Source: Achatina immaculata (taxonomy: Eukaryota; Mollusca; Gastropoda; Stylommatophora; Achatinidae). Taken from it: DNA of 64,000 nucleotides. Position 1 is the stretch's first letter. Every line of letters begins with the position of its first letter. Under the pieces are notes generated by a model. It saw nothing but the letters and a program-made list of their open reading frames with translations, did not search any database and had not been told where the DNA came from. The DNA lies in contig CM019713.1 of the NCBI GenBank assembly GCA_009760885.1, positions 79,356,285-79,420,284 of the forward strand, in the 5' to 3' direction. The position numbers were made by a program, and so were the translations under genes. This document shows, piece after piece, positions 1-11,800 of the stretch.

Positions 1-440
1 CAGACCGACGCGGGGCAAGGGAGACAGCGCTCTGCTCAGAGCGGATCCCTTTCGACCTCGGCGGCGTTTCATTTCCTTTAACCGGCGGGGGCGGCTCTCT
101 CTGCTCTAACGAGCGGAGAAGAAAGCCTGGCCACCCACAAACAACACACGTTACATACTGCAGACCCGATACTCTTTGCGAGAGATGGGCCAATTTCGAG
201 ACCATCGGTCGACAAAACCGTACTACATCGTTATCACGAACCTGGCTGGCTAGCCGTTTACATGCTTCGCTCGACGGACAAACCACTTGCTTCTGCATCG
301 AAACACCTTAACTCTCGCCGTCCGGGAAGGGAGCGAAAGCCTGTCTCCCCACGCTTTTTCGCCAAAAGAACGGTCGGCCTGCGCAACAGCAGCAGCCCGC
401 GCTGTGCAGGTCTGCGCGGCTGACAGATAGGAAATGAAAT
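1..440. other. Unassigned, relatively GC-rich intronic stretch
   Basis: The first 440 bases are richer in G and C than most of the window, but I recognise no exon of the host gene, no RNA gene and no element in them. They could be the inner part of the LINE whose 3' remnant follows. Confidence 0.3.
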
Positions 441-705
441 AATCCGGAATAGTGGGAACAATATCTGTCAAGGATTATGTAGAAAATCATAGAGCTAACT
501 TTCCCGGGCATTTGATACGCATGAAACCAGAGCAACTTGTAGCTGCAGATGCAAACAACTCGAAAATACCTGGATATAAGACGCTAGGATGGGTAAGGAA
601 AAAATGGATAGACGAGGTGGAAGACACACTGAGGAAACATAACACGGCAGCTACCCAGACCTCTCACCTGGCTCTGGACCGATGTCTGAAAATCCTCTGC
701 TAAGA
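441..705 (+). mobile_element. LINE 3' remnant (RTE-like C terminus)
   Basis: A short frame reads FPGHLIRMKPEQL, then GWVRKKWIDEVEDTLRK and a stop. This matches the layout of the C terminus of RTE-like LINE proteins (G-H-x-x-R-M ... W-x-D-x-V ... L). The rest of the element is missing or unreadable. Confidence 0.55.
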
Positions 706-769
706 TAAAGGCACAAGCAGACAGATAAGAAAGAAATAAAGTTGGATACGCTGAATAATCAGAAACAGG

Positions 770-1130
770 ACCTCCAGAAAGGGGCATAAACATAATGGTC
801 AGATACTTGACTAACAGAAAGGAGGATAAACATAATGGTCAGATACTAGACTAACAGAAAGGGGGATAAACATAATGATCAGATACTAGACTAAAAGAAA
901 GGAAGAAAAATATAATGGTTTTATACTAGACTAACAGAAGGAGGAATGGACATAATGCTCAGAATCTAGACTAACAGAAAGGGGAAAACATAATAGTCAA
1001 TTATTGGACAACCAAAATAGTGGATAAGCATAATGGTCAGATGCTGGACCAGCAGAAATGGGGATAAACGTAATATGGAGATACTGGGCCAGTAGGAAGT
1101 TGAATAAGCTGAAACGTCAGAGAAACAAAA
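770..1130. repeat. 40-bp tandem repeat
   Basis: Degenerate units of about 40 bp containing ACTAACAGAAAGG and ATAATGGTCAGATACT repeat eight or nine times. Some units have small deletions. There is no coding signal. Confidence 0.8.
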
Positions 1131-1671
1131 ATGTGAGATAAATGTATTGATCAGGCACTGGACCAGGTGTAGGGAATATATAAACTCATAGTTACATGGG
1201 TTTGTTGGCAACCCTAGGAGTAAGAATAATGAGTCAGTTACTAGTCAATTTTTAGAGGTGCTGAACTATGAGAAAATATCGGCTTACTGGCTCAGTATAT
1301 AACGATAACATGATAGAATTTTAATCGGTCGGGATTTGTACCTTGAGCTGTTCGAGAGATGCCATGCTGTCGTTCGAGCGTGTATGAGACTGTATTTCGT
1401 TTACGGATAAACATGTAAGTGTTAGGTTAATATTGGGACTTATATTTCTGTGATGTGGACGCGTGCAAGGCTGTGCTGTCGACACTTCCTATCCCATCCC
1501 TATCCACATAGGTAAGATTAGGATAACTGAAGGGTACAGGAATAATTATAATTCTATTGTAACATATTTGTCTATGTAAGATTTAGACGTTTTGGTAATA
1601 TGCAATGGTGGCTCCTGTGTGCACATAAATACGTACTGCTGAATTTTTTATGAATATATATGTATGCATGA

Positions 1672-1882
1672 AACTCTCTACAGTAGAGAGCGGAACAACA
1701 ACACAACTCCTTCAGACTATGAGAGGAAGAACCCTCCCCCCACCCCCTCAGACAAGTGTTTCGGCCCTATTAAACTCTTGACACTCTAAGACGGATGGGC
1801 CCTTCTGGGTCATGACTATAAGAGGTCTTGTGAGTTGTTGCTTTTTTTCGCCATGGGATTGAGTTGGCACTGCACTTTGAAG
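1672..1882 (-). mobile_element. SINE copy (tRNA-like, family with CTCTCTAC palindrome)
   Basis: The stretch starts with the palindrome CTCTCTACAGTAGAGAG and is homologous to 39629-39876. The longer copy carries a B-box-like sequence on the minus strand (GGGTTCAATCTC), so a tRNA-derived SINE in minus orientation is likely. This copy lacks the end with the B box. Confidence 0.5.
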
Positions 1883-1884
1883 TT

Positions 1885-2206
1885 ATAACAAATATATTCA
1901 TATTACAAGAACTTAATATTGAAGAAGGCTGGATAGTAAAGAAGATTAAACAAATAAAGCTTATATATTTTTGACACATTAAATATCATGAGAATATAGA
2001 AAAGACCGTCTTGGAAGGGTACATAATGGGAAAAAGAAAAAGAGGAAGACCAAGGCGAAAATGGCTGCAAGACATCGTTGATAATCTGCAAATGGATGCA
2101 TCAGAGGCAGGCCATCTTGCTCACAACCGGGAGGCCTACAGGAGAGCTGTTAGAGGGGAAGCAAAGTTCCGCACAGGACTTGCAAATGAATGAATGAATG
2201 AATGAT
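1885..2206 (+). mobile_element. RTE-C LINE, 3' fragment
   Basis: The frame reads [19 protein letters not shown] and [12 protein letters not shown] to a stop, followed by a TGAA repeat tail. The same C terminus recurs in at least eight other places in the window. This copy is heavily 5' truncated. Confidence 0.8.
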
Positions 2207-2706
2207 ATGTTATAACAATTATTGCCAGTTAGTTCCTTATAATATATCAGATGCTCAATCATTTAAATGATGAAGGTTAGATATTTTGTATGAGACTATT
2301 ATTGTCAAATCAAACTAACTTACATATGCACGATGTTATGTACAATGGGTTAAAATTGAATGATTCTTTAGAAGTTCCATTGTCGATTAAGATAATCTAA
2401 GAATCTGAATATTTAAGGAAATCATTTTAATGATTATGTTGTTATCGATATAGCTGATGAATAATAATATAAATTGATGATCTTTTGTTTGATTTTGCTG
2501 ACCGTGTTAAACTGATAAATAACCGCAATATAAGTTCATGATTATTTGAAGAAGAATTGTTTAATTGTATTTCTTTTCATTGTGTGCTATGTGGATGTGT
2601 AGTTGTTTCAACCATACCATAAATATACAACATAACATTCAGTATAAATAACAAACAAATATCACCCCCATTAAAATCATTATTTATTCTTACACGTCAG
2701 AAAGAG

Positions 2707-3060
2707 TAAAAACTGTAATGGTTGGATACTGGGCCCGTGGAAAGATGAATGACGGAAATGATCTAATTTTAGTCAGTCAGAAAGAGGTATAATAGTAACT
2801 GTTGGATATCGTGTCAGAAAAAAGCAGGACTAACAGTAACAATCTAATACTGCGCAATGGTCGGATACTAACTGACCATACAAGAGGAGGAATAACAATA
2901 ACGGCAAGAGACTGGGTCAACAGAAAATGGAACAGTCACTATGACCAAACAGATGTGAGACTAGACAGTTACTTTATACGTTTTGATAAAAAAAAAAAAT
3001 ATGTAGTGGAGAATTTAATGAAAACACGCACCCACTGCTGATTGAACTTTCACTTTAAAA
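2707..3060. other. Intronic sequence, remnant of tandem units, no gene
   Basis: Scattered pieces similar to the 40-bp units at 770-1130 (GTCAGAAAGAG, GGTTGGATACTGGG) occur here. A 79-codon open frame at 2802-3041 has no family features and is not supported as a gene. Confidence 0.4.
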
Positions 3061-3192
3061 AAAAAAGTATTTCGTCTTCGTTCTTTCTCACTCTTTTATC
3101 TAATGTTTTCCTACTTTCTTTTTACTTTTACATTTCATTCGATCAACAAAACTATTACACATCTGCTCATTACCTTTCCTGTAATACTGTAC

Positions 3193-3324
3193 CTATAACA
3201 CAGTTGTCTCCACTATAGCCGTCAGTACAAGAGGAACACTTTCCGGACATGTTACAACTTCCGTTAAAACAATACTTGGAGCACGGAGAAGAGCACTTAT
3301 TACCATAAAACCCATGTGGACAAT
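3193..3324 (-). CDS. Exon 10: EGF-like unit, last exon in window
   Basis: The exon has 132 bases, phase 1 to phase 1, with acceptor AAACCCCAG|AT and donor ATAG|GTACAG. It encodes [15 protein letters not shown] at the front and [13 protein letters not shown] at the end. An open phase-1 donor shows that the transcript continues; the next exon is not in the leftmost 3.2 kb as far as I can read, so it lies outside the window. Confidence 0.87.
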   Translation of the reverse strand: MVHMGFMVISALLRAPSIVLTEVVTCPESVPLVLTAIVETTVL

Positions 3325-6300
3325 CTGGGGTTTGAGAATGTAAAAGCAAGTAAGTTTTATTTTTAGCAGATATTATTTATAACAAAGGAATCCATAAAAC
3401 GTGTACCTCCTTTTAACCCTTGCAGTTACTGGTGTCATAATAACATATCAAAGTCATATTATACAAACGATCACTTCAAACAATTAAATTTCTAGTTAAT
3501 TATAGAGACTGACATCAGTCCAGAACAAGGTGAGACGTCTATATAGCTGCCATATTATGTTTCGTCAGTGTGTCTCCCACCCCATCTATCGGTCCAGAGC
3601 CAGGTGAGAGGTCTGGGTAGCTGCCATATTATGTTTCCTCAGTGTGTCGTCAAGGACATAATCATTCTAGGCGACTTCAGTACAGATCTTAATCAGCCCA
3701 GTCCTACGTGAAAGAACATTTCAACATCCTACACCTTCTCCAAAATTGTTAACAAACCTACTAGAGTACCTGAATCATCATCAACGCTAATAGATCATAT
3801 TTATGTAGCTCATCCAGGAAACATTACTGAATGTACTGTCCCTCACGTGTCGCTGAGTGATCACTACCCGGTCTGCTGTACATGATCACATCAGGAATAT
3901 AAAATGCCTAAACACAAACATTCCAGCATTAAATATAGGAACTTTAAAAACTTTAACTTGGAATTATTTTAACTGATCTAAAAGCTTCGCCTCTTACGTA
4001 CGTTTACCAGTTAAGCAATCCAGAAGAGGCTATCGAATACTGGATCGAGATATTTCAAAATATTTTTGACAAACATGTCTCCATCAAAGAAATAAAAGTA
4101 AAACAGGTAGCAAAATCCCCATGGATAACCCCTGATATTTTGCAATTCATGAGGAAACAGGATGAAGCTCATAAAAGCATATATTTCAGTAGCTATCGTT
4201 CACTTAGGAATAAAATGTAGTATTTAATTAGGCAGGACAAGAAAAATTACTTCAAAAATTTAGTGAAAGACAAAACTGATAGTAAATCTATCTGGAAGGC
4301 GATAAATACTCTTGTAAATAAAAGGAAGCGATCTGACCCACAAACACTTAATGGTGAACATACTTGCACTAACTTCAGTGAAAGTTTTAGGGAAGAAATT
4401 GGTATTCTAAAATCTTCATTACCGACCCCTACTTGCGATCCGAGTGTGTTGAAAACTTACAGCGACAGTAAATGTGTAAATCTAAAACTAAAGATTCCTT
4501 TCCTCACAGTCGGTGAGATGTATGACTACATCCGGTCTTTAAAAAACACTAACTCAGCAGGATGTGATGACATTAGTAACAAGATACTATGCTACGCTAC
4601 ATTAGTTATCACAGACACACTAACATATATATACAATTTGTGCATTGACAGACACTATTTCCCTGATCCTTTTAAACTCGCCAAAGTGCTTCCTCTTTTT
4701 AAATCTTGACAGACTAGTGACCTCTCAAACTAATGACCCATATCCATTCTATCATTATCTAAACCTATTGAAAAACATATACAAAAGTTAACACTTCTAC
4801 ACGTGCAGGAAAACAATCTACTCTTGGACAGTCAGTCAGGTTTTAGACCAAATCACTCCTGCCACACAGCATTAACTAAAATGACAGAAAGCTGGTTGTC
4901 TAATATAAACGAAGACACATTTTGTAGTGCTGTCTTTGTTGATTTCAAGAAAGCTTTCGATATGATTGATCATGAAATTCTCGCAAATAGCTGCAAGGTT
5001 ATAGATCACACCTTAACCTGACAACATGCATTACATCTTTTCTCTCAGGTAGAAAACAAGTAGTTTGCTTTAGAAACAAAGTATCTGACTCTTCTGCGGT
5101 TGATACAGGTATTCCTCAAGGCTCCATACTTGATCCTCTTCTCTTTGCTATCTACTTTAATGACTTACCACTAAATTTAAAGCACTCTTCGTGTGATCTT
5201 TTTGCTGATGATTTTACTGTTTACAATATTGACTGTGAGATCAATAACCTACAGACAACGCTCCAAAATGATATAAACAGTTTGATTAAATGGAGTAATA
5301 AAAATGGCATGTTGATAAACACCAACAAAACAAAATCCATGCTCATCACTACAAGACAGAAACTGCAGAATGCAACAAAAACTTCACTACAGCTTTGTGC
5401 TGGGACTAAGGCAATAGAAAATGTTCATGAACATAAAACTCTATAACTCATCATTGATCAGCATTTAACTTAGAATTCTCACGTACATAACCTAACAAAC
5501 TTGATTGCACAGAAAGTTTACCAATTCAACAAAGAGACAAGAAAGATATACTACATATCACACATACAAACACACTTCACAAACGATCATTAAATCTGAT
5601 TTGTGACAAACACCCAGTACAGACTGTAGATCAGCACAAACAACTCAAACTTCTACCCTCAAATATAGATTCATTTTAAACAAAGTTAAGATTGTTCACA
5701 GAATTATGTCGCAAAATGTTCCGCCTTACTTGTGGTCACTGTTTACTTATAACACTAAAAATAGCCAACGTTTAAAACACCTAAGATTGACCTGTACAAG
5801 AAAAGCCTTGCATACCCTGCAGTATCGCTCTGGAGCACCCTCCCCTAGTATTTAAAATCAATTAGTAATACTTCATCCTTTAACTCAAACCTGTTTCATT
5901 ATTTACTTGCTTGTAATTATATGTCTCCATAGAATAACCAGCAGTCTCTCAACCCATGACGCCAGTCATCAAATACTAAAATGAAATAGCTCGAAAAGTA
6001 TCTTGTTAGATATTGTTTGAAATTATTTTTGTTTTGTTAAAAACATATGTTAGAAAATCTGTACTGACAATGTATTTTTGATTATGTATATGTCCGTATG
6101 CACGCTTGTATGTGTGTGAGTGCTATTTTTTTAGGTTAATTACTTTTTCTCTTTTACTTTGAATGTAATAGTTTAATCTTACACTGTTTTGATGTTTTTT
6201 TTCTCCTAATGAATTTGTATACTTGTATTAAATCGAGTGTGTGGGAAGAATGAAAAATGGAGTGATGATGGGTAGAATGTAAGATGGGCTTGCGTGCCCA

Positions 6301-8801
6301 ATCTTTTACCCTTTAAAAATTCATTCATTCATTACACCCCATCCATCGGTACAGAGTCAGGTGAAAGGTCTGGGTAGCTGCCATGTTATGTTTCCTCAGT
6401 GTGTCTCCCACCCCATCTATCGGTCCAGAGCCAGGTGAGAGGTCTGGGTAGCTGCCATGTTATGTTTCGTCAGTGTGTCTCCCACCCCATCTATCGGTTC
6501 AGAGCCAGGTGAAAGGTCTGGGTAGCTGCTGTGCTATGTTTCCTCAGTTTGTCTCCTACCCCATCTATCAAATTTTTCCTTGGTCATCCTCGAGCCCTAT
6601 ATCCAGATGTTTTCGATTTGTGTGCCCGAAAAAATATTAGTAGTTGTGTGTTAATATATTCTAATATTCTACTTTCATAAATTGTATATTGCAATCAGAA
6701 TACACAGTATGTGAAAAACATAACATCTGAATAGAATACAGTTGCAAAAAAAGATCTAATTAAATAAAATTCTGTAGCAAAGTGTCCACATAGACAACTT
6801 GTGAAGGGAAGGTTACGTGTGACAAGAGAAATGATTAGTACAGGCAGAAATAAAGACTAAAGTCAAAACTGCAGGACAAAATGACAGACTTGTAAACATG
6901 CACACCTACACAATTTTGTTACAAAGACACAATCAGCGAGCCATGAGAGTGTCAGAGTTGGTGGACCGTAGCTGACCAGGACCCTGCGACAGCTCTCTCT
7001 TAGCAGCCCCCAGTAGCAGCCCTAGCCTGGCTAACGAGCCAAGGATCGTCATAGTCCCAGAGCTAGTGGAGTCTGCTAAAGAAGCACTGCACATCCCCTG
7101 CATTTTAACTCAGCTCAGCCATAAATAGCCGTCGTGAACCCGCTCCCAGTCCGACACCATGCTGTGCCTCAACACTTTCACAGCGTCAGTTATAAAGAAC
7201 ACCAGCTCTCAGTTCTTTGGAGAAAGAAGATAAGACAAGACGAAACAAAAAGGAAAATGTATAACAATAAAATTAATCTAATAACCTCTTTTATATATTT
7301 TTTTTCTGAGACATTTTCTACAAAGAATTTTGTCAAAACATAATGAAAACTTAATTTAGCTTCAAATGAAAGAATAAAAATATCAGTACTGATTGGAAAG
7401 TGTCTGCGACAAGATAGATTTCAAAACTTAACATAAGGAAAGATAAATGGGAAAAGAAGCATCGAAGAATAAAAACCAACAGTTGGACGCGATAGAACAT
7501 TACCAAATAAGTTCGTGTAAAACAGCTGGGTTTTGGGAATCTCTGAAAACTTCTGACTCTCTTGCACTTCAGCATAACGCCTGATGATGATGAGACACAT
7601 CGACTATTTCGTAAAAAAAAAAAATGAACTGAACTTGAAGGTTTTCTAAAAATCTCATGGATGGGTGCACTGTAATAATATGTTCCACTAAAATAAATCA
7701 CTGATAATAATGATGATGAAAATGTAATTATAATATTATGTTAAGTACCTTCACATGTAGGGCCAATGAGAGACCCCGCACATGACAAGCAATTCCCATT
7801 TTCCACGTCACAAAGTCCGTCTTTACACATGGACGGGCAGAATAGATCGCAGTTATTTCCGTATGTTCCTTGTATACATTCTGACAGAACAGGAACATAA
7901 TAACTAGATGTCCTTTTTCATACGTTCACAAGAAGTTTCAACATCCCAAGAACACATAAATAAAAGTGTATTATCCTTATATAAGACATATGTATAATAG
8001 CTACACAAAAAGATTAGATATAATCTATGAGACGAAGACAGTGAAAATTCAGTTGACTAATAAAAAAGTAAAAGTAAAGATAGTCCCATAGCAAATGCCG
8101 TAGGGGGTGAAGCGTTAGAGACCTCATTATGCTGGGTCATCATCGTATGAGGTAGGGTGACCAGTTCCTGTCCTCGCTGCCTTTACTTCCCAGATTTTCT
8201 CTGGTACCCATTTTACGAGGCTGGGTCGACCTCGGGGCCGTATTGGTCGGAAAAAAAATCCCGCTCAGCTGGGGATTCGAACCCTCGACCATTTGGTTGC
8301 TAGACGAGTGCTCTAACCACTACGCTAGCCGGCCCCCAGTTGACTAATAACAGAATTACAATAAAGTATTCAATTCAAATGTAATATTCACTCTCATTTA
8401 TGCTGGAAAACAACTAAGGAAACAGACAAGAAATCAAACTCTTTGAAAACAAATGCGTAAGGAAAATAATCGGCATTAACTGTAACGAATTCAAGAACAA
8501 TGCAGAGATAAGACAGGTGAATGAACAACAACGAGTCTCATGGGTGATCAGGAAAAGGAGATGGACATATGTTAGTCACGTGATGAGAAGAAATGATCAG
8601 AGAATCCCAAAACAACCTATCAAGAGGAACACAACAGGCCAAAGAAAGAGAGGCAGAGTACGCGAAACTCTAGAGAGGACATTGTTAAGAGAGGCCAAAT
8701 TAATAGGCATACAATCCCTTGATGAGGTTGAAAAGCTCGTCGAAGACAGGAAAATTGCGAACTACCTTGCGAGCCCTATGTGACGTTTAACGGCACGGGA
8801 A

Positions 8802-8846
<45 letters not shown>

Positions 8847-11800
8847 TAGCAGAATAAACGGAGATTTTAAAAAAAAATCTGGAATGAAGTCAACGCAGGG
8901 CTGTGAAAGAAGATAATGGACAATTTACAGGGCGTTCACAAAGTCGATGTGCACTAGCCCAATATCGGTTTCGGTATCTAAGTGATATTTTACTGGCTGC
9001 GATATCTAGCCACATCTACCTGCGTATGTTAGTGTGTTGAAATCTGCTGTTGTGTAACATTCATTTTATTCAGTCTGTCTGCGTGTATTCAGTTGGTAAG
9101 CAGCATTTGAAGTGCACAGTGGGCGAATTGTGGGAGACCATCTAAACTTAACGAGGAGAAGTTATCGAACATTTCTAGGCTTCAGTGTCCATCAAAGACT
9201 GCATAAGTTGGCACAACAGAAAGGTATCGGGCGTGCAACAGGGCATTAAACTGTTAGAGAAAATTTGAAACTCTTCCCATATAAAGTAATATCGGTCAGA
9301 GAAAATTTGAAACTCTTCCCATATGAAGTAATATCGGTCAGAGAAAATTTGAAACTCTTCCCATATGAAGTAATATCGGTCAGAGAAAATTTGAAATTCT
9401 TCTCACATAATGTAATAGCCGTCTGAGGAAAATTTGAAACTCTTCCCTTATAAAGTAACTGCAGTCCAACAATTGATGCCGGCGGATCATGAAAAACGAC
9501 TCCGTTACTCTGAACGGTTTAGAAATTTCATTAAATCTAAAACTGATGATATTCTTGATGTGATCTTTTTTACAAATGAGGCCTAGTTTCACCTCTTGGA
9601 TTATGTTAACACACAAAGTACACGATTGTGATAGTCGGAGAATCCTCATGCTGTGCATGAAACACCCTTCCATGACCAGAAACTTGGCGTGTGGATTTGC
9701 ATTATATAGATGGCACATTGTTGGCCCTATATTTTTTTAAGAGTCAGTCAAAATTTAACATTATTCTTAAATATTCTACGATTTCATCGGCCTGCATGAG
9801 GAAGACAAATCGCATACTCATGTTTTCAACAAGATGGCGCTACTGCGCTCACAGTGTAACATTTTTTTTGTTATCAGCACGCTTAATCGGCGACTCCAGT
9901 CGTGGCAGGTAGATGTGGCTAAGCACCACAACCAGTAAGATATCACTACGATACCGGAGTTGATACTGGGCTAGTGCACACCGACTTTGCGTACGCCCTG
10001 TAGTAAGAAAACAGAAAGAGAAATGTCCAAACTGAGCAAATGATAAACACAGCCTCATCGAATTAAACAGATCGTATAAAGATCTATGAAGATGCGACAT
10101 AATGAGGCTGACAAGACAGGCAAGTCTAGCCAGGCAGACATAAGTGGCAAGAATAGCCAGATAAACTTGAGTGGCAAGACTAGTCACACAACCATAAGTG
10201 GCAATACGACCACGGCAAACAAGGCAGACAAGACTATCCAAGGATATAAGCAGAAAGACCAGCCAAACGAAAACGAAAATACAAACGAGCTTATCAGACA
10301 AAGGACACAAGCTGGTCTACCCGCAAAGAAGTATTAATGAACATACTTAAGGACACTCTTTATATGAGCCGAGAGACAATAGAATAAGACAAATCACTTA
10401 CGAAAAAAAGTCCGACAGACTGAATGGCTAAATGATAACTCTCAAATAAACGGATGAAGCCACCAAAAAATAGTAGATTAGACAAACGGATGGAATCACC
10501 AAAGGACACAAGGTAATTAGAAGGATGGAGTGGCTACAAGAGAACCAATACATAGACGAATTGATTTAGCAACGAATCACTGCTGTAAAGATGGTGGATA
10601 TACCAGTAGGCGACAGAAGCGAAAGATAAGGCAACAAAATGATCAAATCTGAGGTGATAGATAAAACAGAGATCAGCAAATATCTGCACTAAATTTTATA
10701 CATTAATACAAAGCCATAAAAGTCTAACACTACAGAGTATCTTGACAAAGAAATATTTAAAAGCTTTGAACCTGAACAACGTGTCCCTGTGTGGTCTCCC
10801 TTGCATATTTTACAAGTCCCGTTTATGAAGTCACAGTTATCTACACAGTATATAGAACAATTGCTCTCACAGAGATGTCCGAACCTCCCAGGATCGCATT
10901 CTGTAAGGAAGTGGGACCTGCCCGTTAGTGATTATACACAGTGTACAGCAGCAGTCCGAACTTTTTCTGAGTGTACGATTATAAACCAGCAGCGGTTCTC
11001 AACCTTTTGTGAATGTGTGTTAATTCATCGTAAAGAAGCAGATTATTTTAAAACAGTTTTTAAGATGTATTCTCGTAGCCCACCCCCCCCCCCTTCCCCG
11101 CCTCCACCTCTGGGGTGACCCCCTGACAAAACAAACAGATGATATATGTATCAATGAGAAAAAACTGGAACAAGTAGAGAGTTTTAAATATCTTGGATCA
11201 CTACTAACTAATAATGGAGATAGAATGAGGGAAATTAAAAAGAGGACATCTATCGCTCTTCAGAAAGTAAAACAACAAAACAATCTGTGGAGAGGAACAG
11301 ACAGAATTACAAAAATGAGATTTTTAAGGGCGTGCATCTTTCTCATCACAATATTTGCTTGTGAGACCTGGACACTTAACAAAACAGCTAAGAAACACAT
11401 ACACATCTTTGAACGTAAATGCTTTAGAACAGTTCTTCAAATATCATGGACATAAAATATAACACATATATCAATACTACAAGAACTTAATGTTGAAGAA
11501 GGTTGGCTAGTAAAGAATATTAAACAAAGAAAACTTAAATATTATTTTGACACGTTAAACGTCATGAGAATCTAGAGAAGACCGCCTTGGAAGGGTACAT
11601 AATGAGAAAAAGAAAGAGAGGAAGGCCAAGGCGAAGATGGCTGCAAGACATCGTTGATGATCTGCAAATGAATGCATCAGAAGCAGGCCATCTTACTCAC
11701 AACCTAGAGGCCTACAGGAGTGCTGTTAGGGAGACAAAGTTCCGCAAAGGACATGAAAATGAATGAATGAACCTGAAGTTGGGAACTACTTAAGTAAAGA

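Larger units (their letters stand above)
1185..2700. repeat. Dispersed repeat, copy 1 (interrupted)
   Basis: Blocks of this stretch match 14510-15500 in the same order: first a block with GCAACCCTAGGAGTAAG and TTTTAATCGGTCGGG, later a block with GATGAATAATAATAT and GTGTAGTTGTTTC. The two blocks are separated here by a SINE and an RTE-C fragment. No protein is readable; it may be the body of an unidentified non-autonomous element. Confidence 0.55.

Noticed and set aside
6940..7200. Moderately GC-rich stretch considered as an exon or promoter
   Set aside because: No frame with domain features, no splice logic, and no promoter elements I could defend.
8270..8336. Possible functional tRNA gene on the minus strand
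   Set aside because: A and B boxes are present, but the sequence continues into a longer unit with a tail and is flanked by target-site duplications, so it is the head of a SINE.
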